A stretch of DNA of 56,722 nucleotides from assembly GCA_030682385.1 (NCBI GenBank), contig JAUXOG010000133.1, positions 1 to 56,722 of the forward strand, in the 5' to 3' direction. The position numbers and the translations under genes are program-made. The first letter of the stretch is position 1. The number at the start of each line of letters is the position of its first letter. The DNA is from Bacteroidota bacterium. Its GTDB lineage: Bacteria > Bacteroidota > Ignavibacteria > UBA10030 > BY39. A model generated the notes under the pieces. The model was not told where the DNA came from. It was given only the letters and a program-made list of their open reading frames with translations, and searched no databases. Shown here one piece after another: positions 7,752 to 18,400 of this stretch.

Positions 7752-10166
7752 ATGTTTATAAAAAGCAATCGCTTTTGGATCATTCTGTTGCTGTTGCTAA
7801 TAAGCTCAGAGCTTACTATGTCACAGTTACTTAATGGTCAAGTACCTATCGCCGGGAAAACTATCCCGAAGTACGTTACACCATTGCCGCACTTTGTCGG
7901 TGCGCGTGTCGATGCATCGGGGGGTGCGCTTACCATATCAATGAAGGAGTTAAGCGAACAAATACTTCCCGCTGCAAATCCAGCTCTGGGTATTATCGGG
8001 TATCCACAAACCAAATGTTGGGGTTATGAGGTAAATAACGGAACGATTACAGCTCCGGCGCATTATCCTGCCTTCACTATTGAGGCATGGAAAGATATTC
8101 CTGTAACTGTTACATATTACAACAAATTAGGGAACCAAACACTTTATACACCTGTATCTTCTACGCTTCCAGGTATTCTCCCTGTCGATCAGTCGCTGCA
8201 CTGGGCTAATCCGCTTGGCACTGGTCACGTTATGACTACATACAGCGGTCCTGTTCCTACAGTTCCACACCTTCATGGCGGCGAGGTAGCCTCGGCGTCC
8301 GATGGTGGACCGGATGCTTGGTTTACTCCGGATAACGATCCGAATTATCCTCAGATAACCGGACCCGCCTGGAGCCAAGGTGTATCGAATGTCTATTACT
8401 ATCCTAATAGCGTAGATGCGACGACACTCTGGTATCACGACCATGCCTTAGGTGCGACACGCTTGAACGTTTATGCTGGACTCGCTGGATTCTATTTTAT
8501 CCGTGATAATTTTGATAATGGTTTACTTAATAATCCACTCGGTTTACCTGCTGGTCCATACGAAATCGAACTTGCCATTCAGGATAAGATGTTCGACACT
8601 CAAGGACAACTATATTTTCCGAACCTCGGAATTAACCCTATGGATCATCCATTTTGGATTCCGGAATTCTTCGGTGATGTCATCGTTGTAAACGGAGCAA
8701 CATGGCCTTACCTGAACGTCGAACCACGAAGATATCGCTTACGTCTTCTCGATGGCTCTAACGCTCGTTTCTACGAATTGTTTTTAATGAATCTTGTAAC
8801 GGGTACCAAAGGACCTGCGATATACCAAATTGGAACGGACGGAGGTTTACTCGATGCCCCAGTGATGATCGATCAGAATGCTGCAAAAGCCCTTCTGAAG
8901 AAACTTCTCATGGCTCCGGGTGAACGCTGCGACGTTATCATCGACTTTGCAGGGTTTGCCGGACAGACATTGACCTTGATGAATAGCGCAAAAGCTCCAT
9001 ATCCGAACGGTAAACCGACTGACCCCAATACAGTCGGACAGATAATGCAATTCCGCGTAGGGACAACGATCACAGGTGGATTGGACAACAGTTACAATCC
9101 GGCAACACTTGCGCCGATTCGTCCGACACCGTTGGTTAAATTGGTAAACTTTGCAACTGGTACACCAGCAGTTACACCTGACGTTAAGAGACAGCTTACA
9201 TTAATGGAAATTATGGGCATGGCTGGTCCGTTAGAGGTGTTAGTCAATAATGCTAAGTGGATGGCTCCAACTACAGAAAATCCGACGGAGGGAAATTCAG
9301 AGATCTGGCAGATCATTAACATAACGGCTGACGCCCACCCGATGCACTTGCATCTCACACAGTTCCAATTGGTGAGCCGACAACCATTTGACGTTACTGG
9401 GTATACAAAAGCGTATAATGCGGCTTTCCCCGGTGGAGTTAGTCCAGTAGATGGTATCACGTATCCCCCTGGCGTATTCATTCCGGGTTTTGGTCCTCCG
9501 CTCGCTTATGGAACACCTGGTATCACACCTATTCTCGGAGGGAATCCAAACGTAACGCCGTTCCTGAAAGGGAAACCACGTCCAGCCGATGCCAACGAAC
9601 AAGGTTGGAAAGATACGTACAAGATGTATCCGGGAGAAGTTACCACAGTGCTTGTACGATATGCACCGCAAAATTTTTCCACATCAACGCCGAAAGCAAG
9701 TCTGCTTTATCCGTTTGATCCAAGCATCGGACCGGGGTATGTATGGCATTGCCACATCGTCGATCATGAGGACAACGAGATGATGCGTCGCCTTGCGGTC
9801 AATCCCAATCCGAGCCGTGCCTTGGGGAAAGCTGTTCCTATTGCAACTACAGAAAACACAAATCCCCAAAAGATTTCACTCGGACAGAACTATCCGAATC
9901 CTTTCAATCCAACGACGGCAATAAATTTTGGTTTGAAGGAAAATTCGATAGTATCGTTAAAAATTTATAACACACTTGGTCAACAGGTTGCAACCTTACT
10001 CGATAATCAACAAATAGACGCTGGTAATAAATCAGTTGAATTTGATGCGAGTAAACTCTCTTCGGGTGTTTATTTCTATCGCCTGAGTGTTGAAGGTATT
10101 TCACAATCAGCAGATTTGAACACAAGTTCATATATTGAACAGCGCAAAATGATATTGCTGAAGTAA
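7752..10166 (+). CDS. Secreted multicopper oxidase with T9SS sorting domain
   Basis: A three-cupredoxin multicopper oxidase of 804 residues. Members couple one-electron oxidation of phenols, metal ions or bilirubin-like compounds to four-electron reduction of oxygen. All four copper-binding motifs are present: HLHGG at 173-177, HDH at 229-231, HPMHLH at 529-534, and HCHIVDHEDNEM at 666-677, with Cys667 as type 1 ligand and Met677 as likely axial ligand. A signal peptide (to about residue 24) and a type A sorting domain (from about 710) place it outside the outer membrane. The overall layout suits the CotA/bilirubin oxidase branch, though the substrate cannot be told. The start is supported by an AGAAAGGG ribosome site. 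A terminator follows directly and the next gene is convergent. Confidence 0.92.
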   Translation: MFIKSNRFWIILLLLLISSELTMSQLLNGQVPIAGKTIPKYVTPLPHFVGARVDASGGALTISMKELSEQILPAANPALGIIGYPQTKCWGYEVNNGTITAPAHYPAFTIEAWKDIPVTVTYYNKLGNQTLYTPVSSTLPGILPVDQSLHWANPLGTGHVMTTYSGPVPTVPHLHGGEVASASDGGPDAWFTPDNDPNYPQITGPAWSQGVSNVYYYPNSVDATTLWYHDHALGATRLNVYAGLAGFYFIRDNFDNGLLNNPLGLPAGPYEIELAIQDKMFDTQGQLYFPNLGINPMDHPFWIPEFFGDVIVVNGATWPYLNVEPRRYRLRLLDGSNARFYELFLMNLVTGTKGPAIYQIGTDGGLLDAPVMIDQNAAKALLKKLLMAPGERCDVIIDFAGFAGQTLTLMNSAKAPYPNGKPTDPNTVGQIMQFRVGTTITGGLDNSYNPATLAPIRPTPLVKLVNFATGTPAVTPDVKRQLTLMEIMGMAGPLEVLVNNAKWMAPTTENPTEGNSEIWQIINITADAHPMHLHLTQFQLVSRQPFDVTGYTKAYNAAFPGGVSPVDGITYPPGVFIPGFGPPLAYGTPGITPILGGNPNVTPFLKGKPRPADANEQGWKDTYKMYPGEVTTVLVRYAPQNFSTSTPKASLLYPFDPSIGPGYVWHCHIVDHEDNEMMRRLAVNPNPSRALGKAVPIATTENTNPQKISLGQNYPNPFNPTTAINFGLKENSIVSLKIYNTLGQQVATLLDNQQIDAGNKSVEFDASKLSSGVYFYRLSVEGISQSADLNTSSYIEQRKMILLK

Positions 10167-10189
10167 AGATTTGTTTCATCGTACTCCTT

Positions 10190-10222
10190 AAAAGCCCATG
10201 TGTTTATATTCCATGGGCTTTT
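10190..10222 (+). terminator. Rho-independent terminator, duplicate of the one at 7501
   Basis: An 11-bp perfect stem (10190-10200 with 10212-10222) plus a T tract, identical to the terminator at 7501-7533. It lies between the convergent multicopper oxidase gene and the YIP1-like gene. Confidence 0.85.
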
Positions 10223-10238
10223 TTATTTTTGTACTCAA

Positions 10239-10982
10239 TTATCTCATTCCTAATCCAAAAATTACAGAAGCGAGTACCCACAAAATCCATAAGCCGTATG
10301 CAACTCCAAGTCCGGCGCCTAACGATTTATTAGAAATCTTCGAAATCCCAATTCCTAAAATTCCCATCTGCCAAATTGTAAAAACGTTTAATTGTGCAAG
10401 CAGCAGATGTAATTTACTATTCACATCAAAGTCCTGAAAAATTAAAATCGCGCCGCTCGGTGTGGCAACCATCGAGTCGAATGCATACATCATAATTACT
10501 GTAACGACCGAACCTAAAAATCCTATCATACTTGTCAGTCCTAACACCTCAAGCATTTTAGTGTAAGGTCCTGAAAATTTTAAACCAAATTTTGCTACTA
10601 ACCAAAAAATCAAAGTTACGGCAAAAAAAATGATTGCTGTCATTATTACTGCCGACCCTCCACCAATAGCAACGAACATCACTGGTCCGCTGTTTCTCAT
10701 CCCATCAACATATTGATCGACTTGTTCTTGAGTCATCTTTCCCTGCTCAACCGCCTCGTGCATTTTTTCTGCTTGTTTATCATAAATTTGAGAACGTAAT
10801 GAATCGTTGAAGTAAAGTGCAACGACTATTGATATTGCCATTAATATCGAAAGCACCAACGGCACAAGCCACGAACTTGTTTGGACTTTATTCGCTGCAA
10901 CTTCGTCGAATAGTTCAGAAGGTGAAGCGAATACATTTGTGATGCGATCCATTAATGATGTCGTTTGTTCGATGTGTTCCAT
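10239..10982 (-). CDS. YIP1-family integral membrane protein
   Basis: A protein of 247 residues with a short charged N-terminus (about 1-35), a membrane segment near 38-60, a charged stretch with EQVDQY (about 65-95), and then four further hydrophobic segments to the C-terminus. This pattern matches the bacterial YIP1 domain family, whose function is not established. No enzyme motif was seen. An AGGA ribosome site precedes the ATG. A weak promoter-like pair reads from the opposite strand (-35 near 11027-11032, -10 near 11004-11009). It is divergent from the esterase-like gene and convergent with the multicopper oxidase gene. Confidence 0.65.
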   Translation of the reverse strand: MEHIEQTTSLMDRITNVFASPSELFDEVAANKVQTSSWLVPLVLSILMAISIVVALYFNDSLRSQIYDKQAEKMHEAVEQGKMTQEQVDQYVDGMRNSGPVMFVAIGGGSAVIMTAIIFFAVTLIFWLVAKFGLKFSGPYTKMLEVLGLTSMIGFLGSVVTVIMMYAFDSMVATPSGAILIFQDFDVNSKLHLLLAQLNVFTIWQMGILGIGISKISNKSLGAGLGVAYGLWILWVLASVIFGLGMR

Positions 10983-11062
10983 TTTTAATCCTTTGTTTTG
11001 TTAATTATCACCGGTAAAATTACTAAACTAAAAGAATATTTCCAACACCTTTTTTAAAAAGC

Positions 11063-11091
11063 TTGTTAATTTTGCCGAAAAGCCCTATATT
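11063..11091 (+). promoter_or_regulatory. Predicted promoter of the esterase/debranching enzyme pair
   Basis: TTGTTA at 11063-11068, a 17-base spacer and TATATT at 11086-11091, ending 24 bases before the ATG at 11116. Confidence 0.5.
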
Positions 11092-11115
11092 TTTGAAAAT
11101 ATAAGGCATACAAAA

Positions 11116-12285
11116 ATGATAAATAAAGTAATACTCCTTCTATTCATCATAACTTCAACATCTTTAGGACAGCAAAAATTTACCGAACTAATAGACTTAC
11201 TTCACTCTGAAACCGACAGCGTTAATAAAGCGGCGATGATTTCAAACTATCTTTCGAGAAACAAAATTCCTGTCGTTGAAGAGATGTCTATTTATTTTAT
11301 CTATCGAGGCAATGCGAAAATTGCTGCAGCTCCCGGCGAGTTGAACGGATGGAACATTGATAAATCGTTAATGCAAAAAATTGATGGAACAAATTTATTT
11401 TTTCGTGTCGATACGCTGGATGCTGCCGGCCGTGCTGAATACAAAATATGGGTCGATAGTGTTTGGATGCTCGATCCTTTGAATCAGCGTAAGGCGCTTG
11501 GCGGGTTTGGGTTCAATTCAGATGTTTGGATGCCGCAGTATTCTCTCTCAACAGAAATCGAATTCGACGACGGAATACCTCACGGAAAGATTGATACGAT
11601 TTGGTTCGCGAGTAAAATTTTAAAACGCACTCATCCGGTTTTAATTTATCAGCCATTTACAAAACTGATGAAAAATTTAGCCACCATCTATGTGAACGAC
11701 GGCGGCGAGTATTTATCCATCGGAAAAATGAATAATGTGTTGGATAATCTGATTGCAAATAATGTTACCAGACCTGTCATCGGGGTATTCATCGACCCCC
11801 GCACCGACCCAGCCAATCCTGAATCAAATATGCGGATGGTTGATTATTCAGCCAGCGAAGATTATCTGAAATTTCTGACCGACGAACTAATTCCTTTTGT
11901 AGAAAAAAATTATCCTGTTTCAACTGAAGCGAGCGACAGGTTGATAATCGGCGCTTCGATGGGTGGATTGATTTCAACTTTTGCCTCATACTCGCGACCG
12001 GATGTTTTTAAAAATAGCGCCGCACAATCGCCCGCTTATATGCAAGCGAATATTTCTGTCATCGAAATGATTGCTGAAGGTGGATACAAAAACATCAACG
12101 TGTACATCGATACCGGAATTTTATACGATACAAAAATAGTTTCGCGTATCGCAAAGGCTTTATTAGTCGAACGGAAAATTAAACTAAACTACACCGAATA
12201 TCCTGAAGGGCATAACTGGACGAACTGGCAAGCACGCCTCGATGATATACTAAAATATTTTTTTGGAAAGGAAATTAAAAAATGA
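11116..12285 (+). CDS. Exported esterase D/enterochelin esterase-like alpha/beta hydrolase
   Basis: A protein of 389 residues with a signal peptide ending near GQQ (residue 19). An N-terminal E-set/CBM48-like domain (about 55-150, containing the pattern A-PGELNGWN) precedes an alpha/beta hydrolase domain. The likely catalytic triad is Ser281 in GASMGG, His366 in EGHNW and an Asp near 332 (YIDTG). The fold is that of enterochelin esterase-like and feruloyl/acetyl esterases, several of which act on sugar esters. The gene overlaps the next one by four bases (ATGA at 12282-12285), so the two are almost certainly co-translated. The partner suggests a substrate linked to alpha-glucans, but that is inference. 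Confidence 0.8.
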   Translation: MINKVILLLFIITSTSLGQQKFTELIDLLHSETDSVNKAAMISNYLSRNKIPVVEEMSIYFIYRGNAKIAAAPGELNGWNIDKSLMQKIDGTNLFFRVDTLDAAGRAEYKIWVDSVWMLDPLNQRKALGGFGFNSDVWMPQYSLSTEIEFDDGIPHGKIDTIWFASKILKRTHPVLIYQPFTKLMKNLATIYVNDGGEYLSIGKMNNVLDNLIANNVTRPVIGVFIDPRTDPANPESNMRMVDYSASEDYLKFLTDELIPFVEKNYPVSTEASDRLIIGASMGGLISTFASYSRPDVFKNSAAQSPAYMQANISVIEMIAEGGYKNINVYIDTGILYDTKIVSRIAKALLVERKIKLNYTEYPEGHNWTNWQARLDDILKYFFGKEIKK

Positions 12286-15200
12286 AAATATATAGCATCC
12301 TATTTTTTCTGTTGTTACCTCTTCTAGCTTTTGGCGGAGAAATTCCATTAGTAGAACAAATTGCGATCGAAGTTAAAAAGCAATCGCGAGAATTCAGTTT
12401 TACGAATAAAGAATCGGCATTTTATTACGGCGAAACGAACGATAGAAACAAATCGAGCTGGCAAGGGCTGAATGTGATGGCTCGCGAATTTTTAGATGAT
12501 TATTTAATTACCGCAGACGATTTACAATTGGATAAAAAGAATATTGCTACGACATTAGTTTATCCCCACCAACTTTTTAGAAAATATAAAAACGGTGCTG
12601 CCGAAATGGTTACATTGTTGGACAGTGTGCCGGTGTTATTAATCGACGTTGCCTTGCCGAATGCCTCTTTGGTAAATATCTTCCCGCTGCTATCCGATTT
12701 TAAAAGGCAAGCTGATTACGAAATTGATTTTGTTGATAACGTTCTTTTAATCGCCCGAAAAAATCACATGAAGCGGACTACGAAAGAAGACTATCCTGTT
12801 TGGTTGGGAATTACTTTGAACACTCAACTAAATTTTATCGCTGATGAATATAAAATTGAAAAAGATTACTCGCCATCGGGATTGGTAACAACCGAAGAAC
12901 AAAAAAGTTTTAAACTGACGATTGGTGTCGGTGATACAAAAAAAGAGACAATCGAATTACTAAAGCACTCACTCCAAAATTCAGATTTACTGATTGAAAA
13001 AAGGAAAAGTCGGATGGAAAAATTGCTGCGTGAAACGCGTATCAAAACGCAAAACGATCGTTTCAACCGTGCTTTAATGTGGGCAAAAATTTCGATGGAT
13101 GCGTTAATTATGAATCAGGTAACAAAAGGGATATTCGCAGGGCTTCCGTGGTTTAACAATTATTGGGGGCGCGATTCTTTCATATCGCTGCCGGGGGCTT
13201 CGCTCGTTACAGGAAACTTTGCAGAAGCCCGCAAAATTTTAACTTCGTTTGCAGCGTTTCAGGAAAAAGATAAAACCAACTCGAACTACGGCAGGATTCC
13301 AAACATTATAACAACCACACACAAATCGTACAACACTGCCGACGGTACACCTCGCTTTGTTATTGCTGCACTCGATTACTACAAATATTCCGGAGATAAA
13401 AATTTTGTAAAAGAAATTTTCCCAGTTATCGAGAGGTCAATCGAAGGAACATTAAAGTATCACTCCGACAAAAATATTTTTTTAGTTCACGGCGACGAGG
13501 AAACATGGATGGATGCAGTCGGACCTGAAGGCGCCTGGACACCGCGAGGCGATCGGGCGAATGATATTCAGTCGCTTTGGTATCAACAATTACTTGCAGG
13601 GGCTGAGTTTGCCAAGCTGTTGAAGAAAAATCAACTTGCAAATAAATGGATAAAACTTGCAGAGGAATTGAAAAATAATTTCAATCAAGTTTTCGTTTCA
13701 CCGGAAAATAATTCCATATACGACCATCTGAATGCCGATGGAACCGCTGATACCAAACTTCGTTCGAATCAAATCTTTTGCGTTCCAATTCTGAATGACG
13801 AAACGCGTGCAAAAATTTTAGCTAATGTTGTAACTAATCTTACATACGTTTATGGTGTCGGATCTCTTAATCAGTTCGATGAACAATTTCATCCGTATCA
13901 TCAGAATCTTCCTTACTACGTAAAAGATGCGGCGTATCACCAAGGTATAGTCTGGACTTGGTTGAGCGGGGAAGTGATTTCAGAGTTGTGCAGATTTGAA
14001 AAGCAGGAAAAAGCATTTCAGCTAACCGATAATTTAGTCCATCAAATAATTAACCGTGGTGCGGTTGGAACAATCTCAGAACTTTTAGATGCACATCCAC
14101 GTCCGGGTGCAATTGAGCCGGACGTTTCCGGAACATTCACGCAAGCATGGAGCTTAGCGGAATTTATCAGAAATGTGTATCAGGATTTTATCGGAGTGAA
14201 ATTTGATTTCGAGGATAAGCGTATCGTGTATATAAAACCGCGGTTGCCTGAGGTGCTTGGTAACATCGAAGCAACCATTAAATTCGGTGATGAATCGTTT
14301 GTGCTGTCGGTTTTTAAAAGGGATAAATATTCGGTGCAAATTTTAAGTGTGAATACTAATAAGCCGATAACAATAAACTTAGAGTTGCGAATGACTTCAA
14401 ATGAAGTTGCTAAAATTAATTCGGTGATTCAGCCCAAATCCGATTTTATTGCAACTGTTGACGAAGCAGGACAAACACTTGTAAAAGTAAATCCTGAAAC
14501 TACCAGACCGGCTATCGATATTTTATACCAGCCGGTTTCTTCTGAAAATATTTTTAACGAAATGGAATTTGCAACACCAATGATTTTAGACGAATATCCT
14601 GTGATGCGGGCGCCCGAATATTCGCTGCTCAATAATTCTGAAATCAAAAAATCAAACAGTTCAGCAAAAAATTTAGTTGATATTGAGGATGCGGTTGGCG
14701 ACGATAAAGGGAACGGAAATTATACTTATCCTCTCAATCCAAATTTTCATAAAGGAATTTTAGATATAATAAATTTCAAAGTTAGCTATGATGATGAAAA
14801 TATTTATTTTAAATTGAGGTTTAAGAAACTTGTTGATCCTGGCTGGCATCCGGAGTATGGCTTTCAGTTAACTTATGCAGCAATAGCAATCGATCAGGAT
14901 GGAATTACCAATTCAGGTAAAAGGGAGGTTGGGATGAACTCCAATTTTATACTTGAATCCGATTTAGCATTTGAAAAAATAATTTATGTTGGGGGTGGTC
15001 TTCGCGTTGATGATTCTGATGGGAAAATTTTAGCTCAATACATTCCTGTTGATAATGATGTGTTAAATCCTTTAGGAGATATTTCGACGGGGATTATCGA
15101 GTTTTCGATACCACACAAATATATTGGAATTCCCAACGAAAAATGGAGGTTCACAGTATTAATTGGTGGGCAAGATGACCACGGCGGTGCTGGAATGGGC

Positions 15201-15299
15201 GATTTCAGGGGTGTGGAAGGGAAAGCCGGCGAGTGGTCAGGCGGCGGTAAAACTGATCCCAAATTACCGAATGTATATGATGTTTTGAAGAGTTATTAA
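12282..15299 (+). CDS. Exported glycogen-debranching-type glucosidase with glucodextranase-like C-terminus
   Basis: A protein of 1005 residues with a signal peptide (MKIYSILFFLLLPLLAFGG). The central region (about 255-690) is an amylo-alpha-1,6-glucosidase/GDE C-terminal type (alpha/alpha)6 barrel, with WGRDSF at 295-300 and a DEETWMDA segment at 405-412 carrying likely catalytic acids. The N-terminal region (about 25-240) resembles the beta-sandwich usually found before this barrel. From about 800 to the end is a glucodextranase C-terminal, DOMON/CBM9-like domain. Typical debranching enzymes of this family are cytoplasmic and about 650-700 residues long, so the signal peptide and extra binding domain are unusual. 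It likely removes branches from external alpha-glucans in the periplasm or outside. No sorting domain was found. Confidence 0.85.
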   Translation: MKIYSILFFLLLPLLAFGGEIPLVEQIAIEVKKQSREFSFTNKESAFYYGETNDRNKSSWQGLNVMAREFLDDYLITADDLQLDKKNIATTLVYPHQLFRKYKNGAAEMVTLLDSVPVLLIDVALPNASLVNIFPLLSDFKRQADYEIDFVDNVLLIARKNHMKRTTKEDYPVWLGITLNTQLNFIADEYKIEKDYSPSGLVTTEEQKSFKLTIGVGDTKKETIELLKHSLQNSDLLIEKRKSRMEKLLRETRIKTQNDRFNRALMWAKISMDALIMNQVTKGIFAGLPWFNNYWGRDSFISLPGASLVTGNFAEARKILTSFAAFQEKDKTNSNYGRIPNIITTTHKSYNTADGTPRFVIAALDYYKYSGDKNFVKEIFPVIERSIEGTLKYHSDKNIFLVHGDEETWMDAVGPEGAWTPRGDRANDIQSLWYQQLLAGAEFAKLLKKNQLANKWIKLAEELKNNFNQVFVSPENNSIYDHLNADGTADTKLRSNQIFCVPILNDETRAKILANVVTNLTYVYGVGSLNQFDEQFHPYHQNLPYYVKDAAYHQGIVWTWLSGEVISELCRFEKQEKAFQLTDNLVHQIINRGAVGTISELLDAHPRPGAIEPDVSGTFTQAWSLAEFIRNVYQDFIGVKFDFEDKRIVYIKPRLPEVLGNIEATIKFGDESFVLSVFKRDKYSVQILSVNTNKPITINLELRMTSNEVAKINSVIQPKSDFIATVDEAGQTLVKVNPETTRPAIDILYQPVSSENIFNEMEFATPMILDEYPVMRAPEYSLLNNSEIKKSNSSAKNLVDIEDAVGDDKGNGNYTYPLNPNFHKGILDIINFKVSYDDENIYFKLRFKKLVDPGWHPEYGFQLTYAAIAIDQDGITNSGKREVGMNSNFILESDLAFEKIIYVGGGLRVDDSDGKILAQYIPVDNDVLNPLGDISTGIIEFSIPHKYIGIPNEKWRFTVLIGGQDDHGGAGMGDFRGVEGKAGEWSGGGKTDPKLPNVYDVLKSY

Positions 15300-15314
15300 A
15301 TAGGGAAAAATGTA

Positions 15315-15348
15315 TTGACATTATGATATCTATTTCGTATAATGTCAA
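15315..15348 (+). promoter_or_regulatory. Consensus promoter overlaid by a 10-bp inverted repeat
   Basis: TTGACA at 15315-15320, a 17-base spacer and TATAAT at 15338-15343 match the sigma-70 consensus exactly. The same stretch is a perfect inverted repeat: TTGACATTAT at 15315-15324 and ATAATGTCAA at 15339-15348, separated by 14 bases. One arm covers the -35 box and the other most of the -10 box, so a dimeric repressor could compete with polymerase. The next ATG is at 15464, leaving a leader of about 110 bases with a GAGGGAAAG ribosome site. Confidence 0.6.
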
Positions 15349-15463
15349 CGAAGGGTCAAGAATCAATTGTGTTTTGTAGCGGTTTTAGAAAATAACGTTT
15401 TAATAATATAAAGATTGACTTCATTTAATTTTAAAAAAAAATTTAACAATTGAGGGAAAGATT

Positions 15464-18400
15464 ATGTCTAAAATTAATTTTAATCTTATTAAATTTTTCT
15501 TCATAAGTATCATTAGTGTTATTTTCTGTGTGAATAGTTTTAGTTCGATCCCACCACACCCACGGGTTGATAGTTTGATACAGGAAGGGAAAATTGCTTT
15601 ACCGTATCATTTAGATAAAAAAGCTGAAGCTTCAGCAAGAGGAATTAACGGAACAACACCATTCGTCGAAGGATTTAGACCATACGAAGTTCCCAAAGGA
15701 AAGAAATCCACAACGTTCAAAGCAATAGCGATACTCGTACGGTTTTCTGATAACCCCTCACAAGTTGCTGAATCCTATTTCGATAATCTTCTTTATGGAA
15801 CAAGTGGTAACACTATGCGAACATACTTTACAGAAGTTTCGTATGGACAATTAGATATTGTTACTGTTAATTTACCAAGTTCAATCGGATGGTTGAATAT
15901 GCCGCAAACTTATAGTTATTATGTGAATGGAAATAATGGTTTTGGTAGTTACCCTCAAAATGCACAAAAGCTAACTGAAGATGCAGTTGCAGCCGCAAAT
16001 GCAACTGTCGATTTTTCTCAATATGATAACAACAGCGATGGTTATGTTGATGCATTATTTATTATTCATACAGGGCAAGGTGCTGAGTATACGGGAAATC
16101 CAAATCATATCTGGTCTCACAAATGGCAGACGAGTACACCTCAATTAGTTGACGGAGTTTACGCTTATGTTTATTCGATGGAACCGGAATATTGGGCAAC
16201 ACCAGGCGATATGACATGTGGAGTATATGCGCATGAAGCGGGTCATTCTATCTTCGGACTTCCTGACCTTTATGATTACGGACGCGACTCGCGGGGACTT
16301 GGTCGTTGGAGCTTAATGGCAAGTGGGAGCTGGAGTGGAACATTAGGGAGTTCACCCGCACATCCTGATGCTTGGTCTCGGTATGCAATGGGATTTGTAA
16401 CCCCGACTGTTGTGAGTACTAATGTAAACGACGTAAATATACCGGCGGTTAAAGACAATCCAACAATTTTTAAATTGTGGACTAATGGCTCGAGCAGCAC
16501 AGAATATTTCTTGGTAGAAAATCGTCAGAAAATTGGATTTGATACATACTTACGCGGAGATGGATTATGTATTTATCATATTGATGAAACGCAATGGGGG
16601 AATGATAATCAATGGTATCCGGGATATACTGATTATGGTCATTATAAAGTTGCTTTGGAACAAGCTGATGGTTTATGGGATCTCGAAAAAAATATAAACA
16701 CAGGCGATACAAGCGATACATATCCAGGTTCTACAAATAACACAATTTTTAGTAACTCTACTATTCCCAATAGTAAAGATTACAATTTCAATAATACATC
16801 GGTTTCTGTAACAAATATAAGTGCTTCCGGAATTACTATGACAGCAAACTTTTCTGTAGAGGTTTTACCACCGGAAATTGAGGTTACACCAGATTCGATG
16901 TTTGCAGATTTGTATTCGGGAGACGACACAACTCAAATCTTGACAATTAATAATAGTGGCCTTGGTGAATTAGCGTTTAATATAGTGGTAGAAGATATAA
17001 CAACTATAATGAAAAGATTATCTTCCAAGCCAAATAGTTCATTGTCAAGCTCTGCTCCAATTCCATTAATCAACATCAGTAAAGGTGATGTTGATACGCG
17101 GATTTATCCAGCTATGACGCTGGGCAGCGGAGGACCTGATCCATACGGGTACCGCTGGAAGGATAGTGATGAACCTGGCGGACCAGCATTTAATTGGATG
17201 GACGTAAGTTCAGGGACATCGATAAATCTATCAGATGATAGCTATATAACTGGAATACCGCTTGGTTTTAATTTTAACTATTATGGAACCGATTATACGA
17301 CGGTTAATATCATGTCGAATGGGTGGGTAAGTTTTAATGGTTATCATTTTTGGTACCCCCCTACCGTACCGTACATAGAAGTATTTGATCCGTATCTAGG
17401 CTGTATTGTTCCATTTGGTAAAGATTTATATCCACCGACAGGAAATTATATTAAATATAAAACCTTTGGAATATCTCCTAATCGATATTTTGTTGTTGAA
17501 TATAATAATATTCCTAATTTTGGTGGTGGTGAAAATAAAACATTCGAAATTATATTTTTTGAAGGTTCTAACCAAATTAAATTTCAATATTTAACAGCAC
17601 CCGATGATCCAAATAGCATAGGAATTGAAAGTCCAGATCAGACGATGGGTATGGGTAACGGAGGGACGGGAGATTTGTTTATTAGTCCAACGGTGGTAAA
17701 GAATAATTATGCGATAGAGTTCAGTTCCCAGCCGCCTTGGCTAACAGCTACTCCATCATCCGGGGTTGTCCCACCCAGTTCATCGGTGAATATTGATGTA
17801 AAATTCAGTGCTATTGGGAAGGATGGGGGAGAGTACGATGCCAATATCTTCATCATTAATAACGATCCTGATGAAGATACAGTACGAGTTCCGGCTCATA
17901 TGCATGTTACAGGTGCACCCAACATAACACTTTCAGATACCGCATTTGATTATGATACGGTATTTATCGGAGTTGCATCGCAAGAGACGCTGAGAGTATC
18001 TAATGTTGGGACGGATGTATTGAATGTAAGTAACATTACATCTGATCAAGCTGATTATACAGTCGATATTACTAATTTTGGTTTGAGCCCAGGACAAAGC
18101 CAGAATGTCGTTGTTACTTTCACACCGAGTGTAGTTGGAGAGCGAGTAGGGACATTAACAATTACAAGTGATGATCCTGATGAAGGAACAGTCACGGTTG
18201 ATTTAGTTGGTGTAGGAGCTGAACCGCCAAACATTGTTATTACACCAACAACAATGAGCTCTAATCTGTTCACGGGAGAAATGGAGACACAGACGCTGAC
18301 CATAAGTAACACAGGTGCCAGTAATCTTACGTATAATATTTCACTTGATTATTTTGGGTTAGCAAGTATTGATAAAGTGAATGTATCAGTGAAGCAGACA

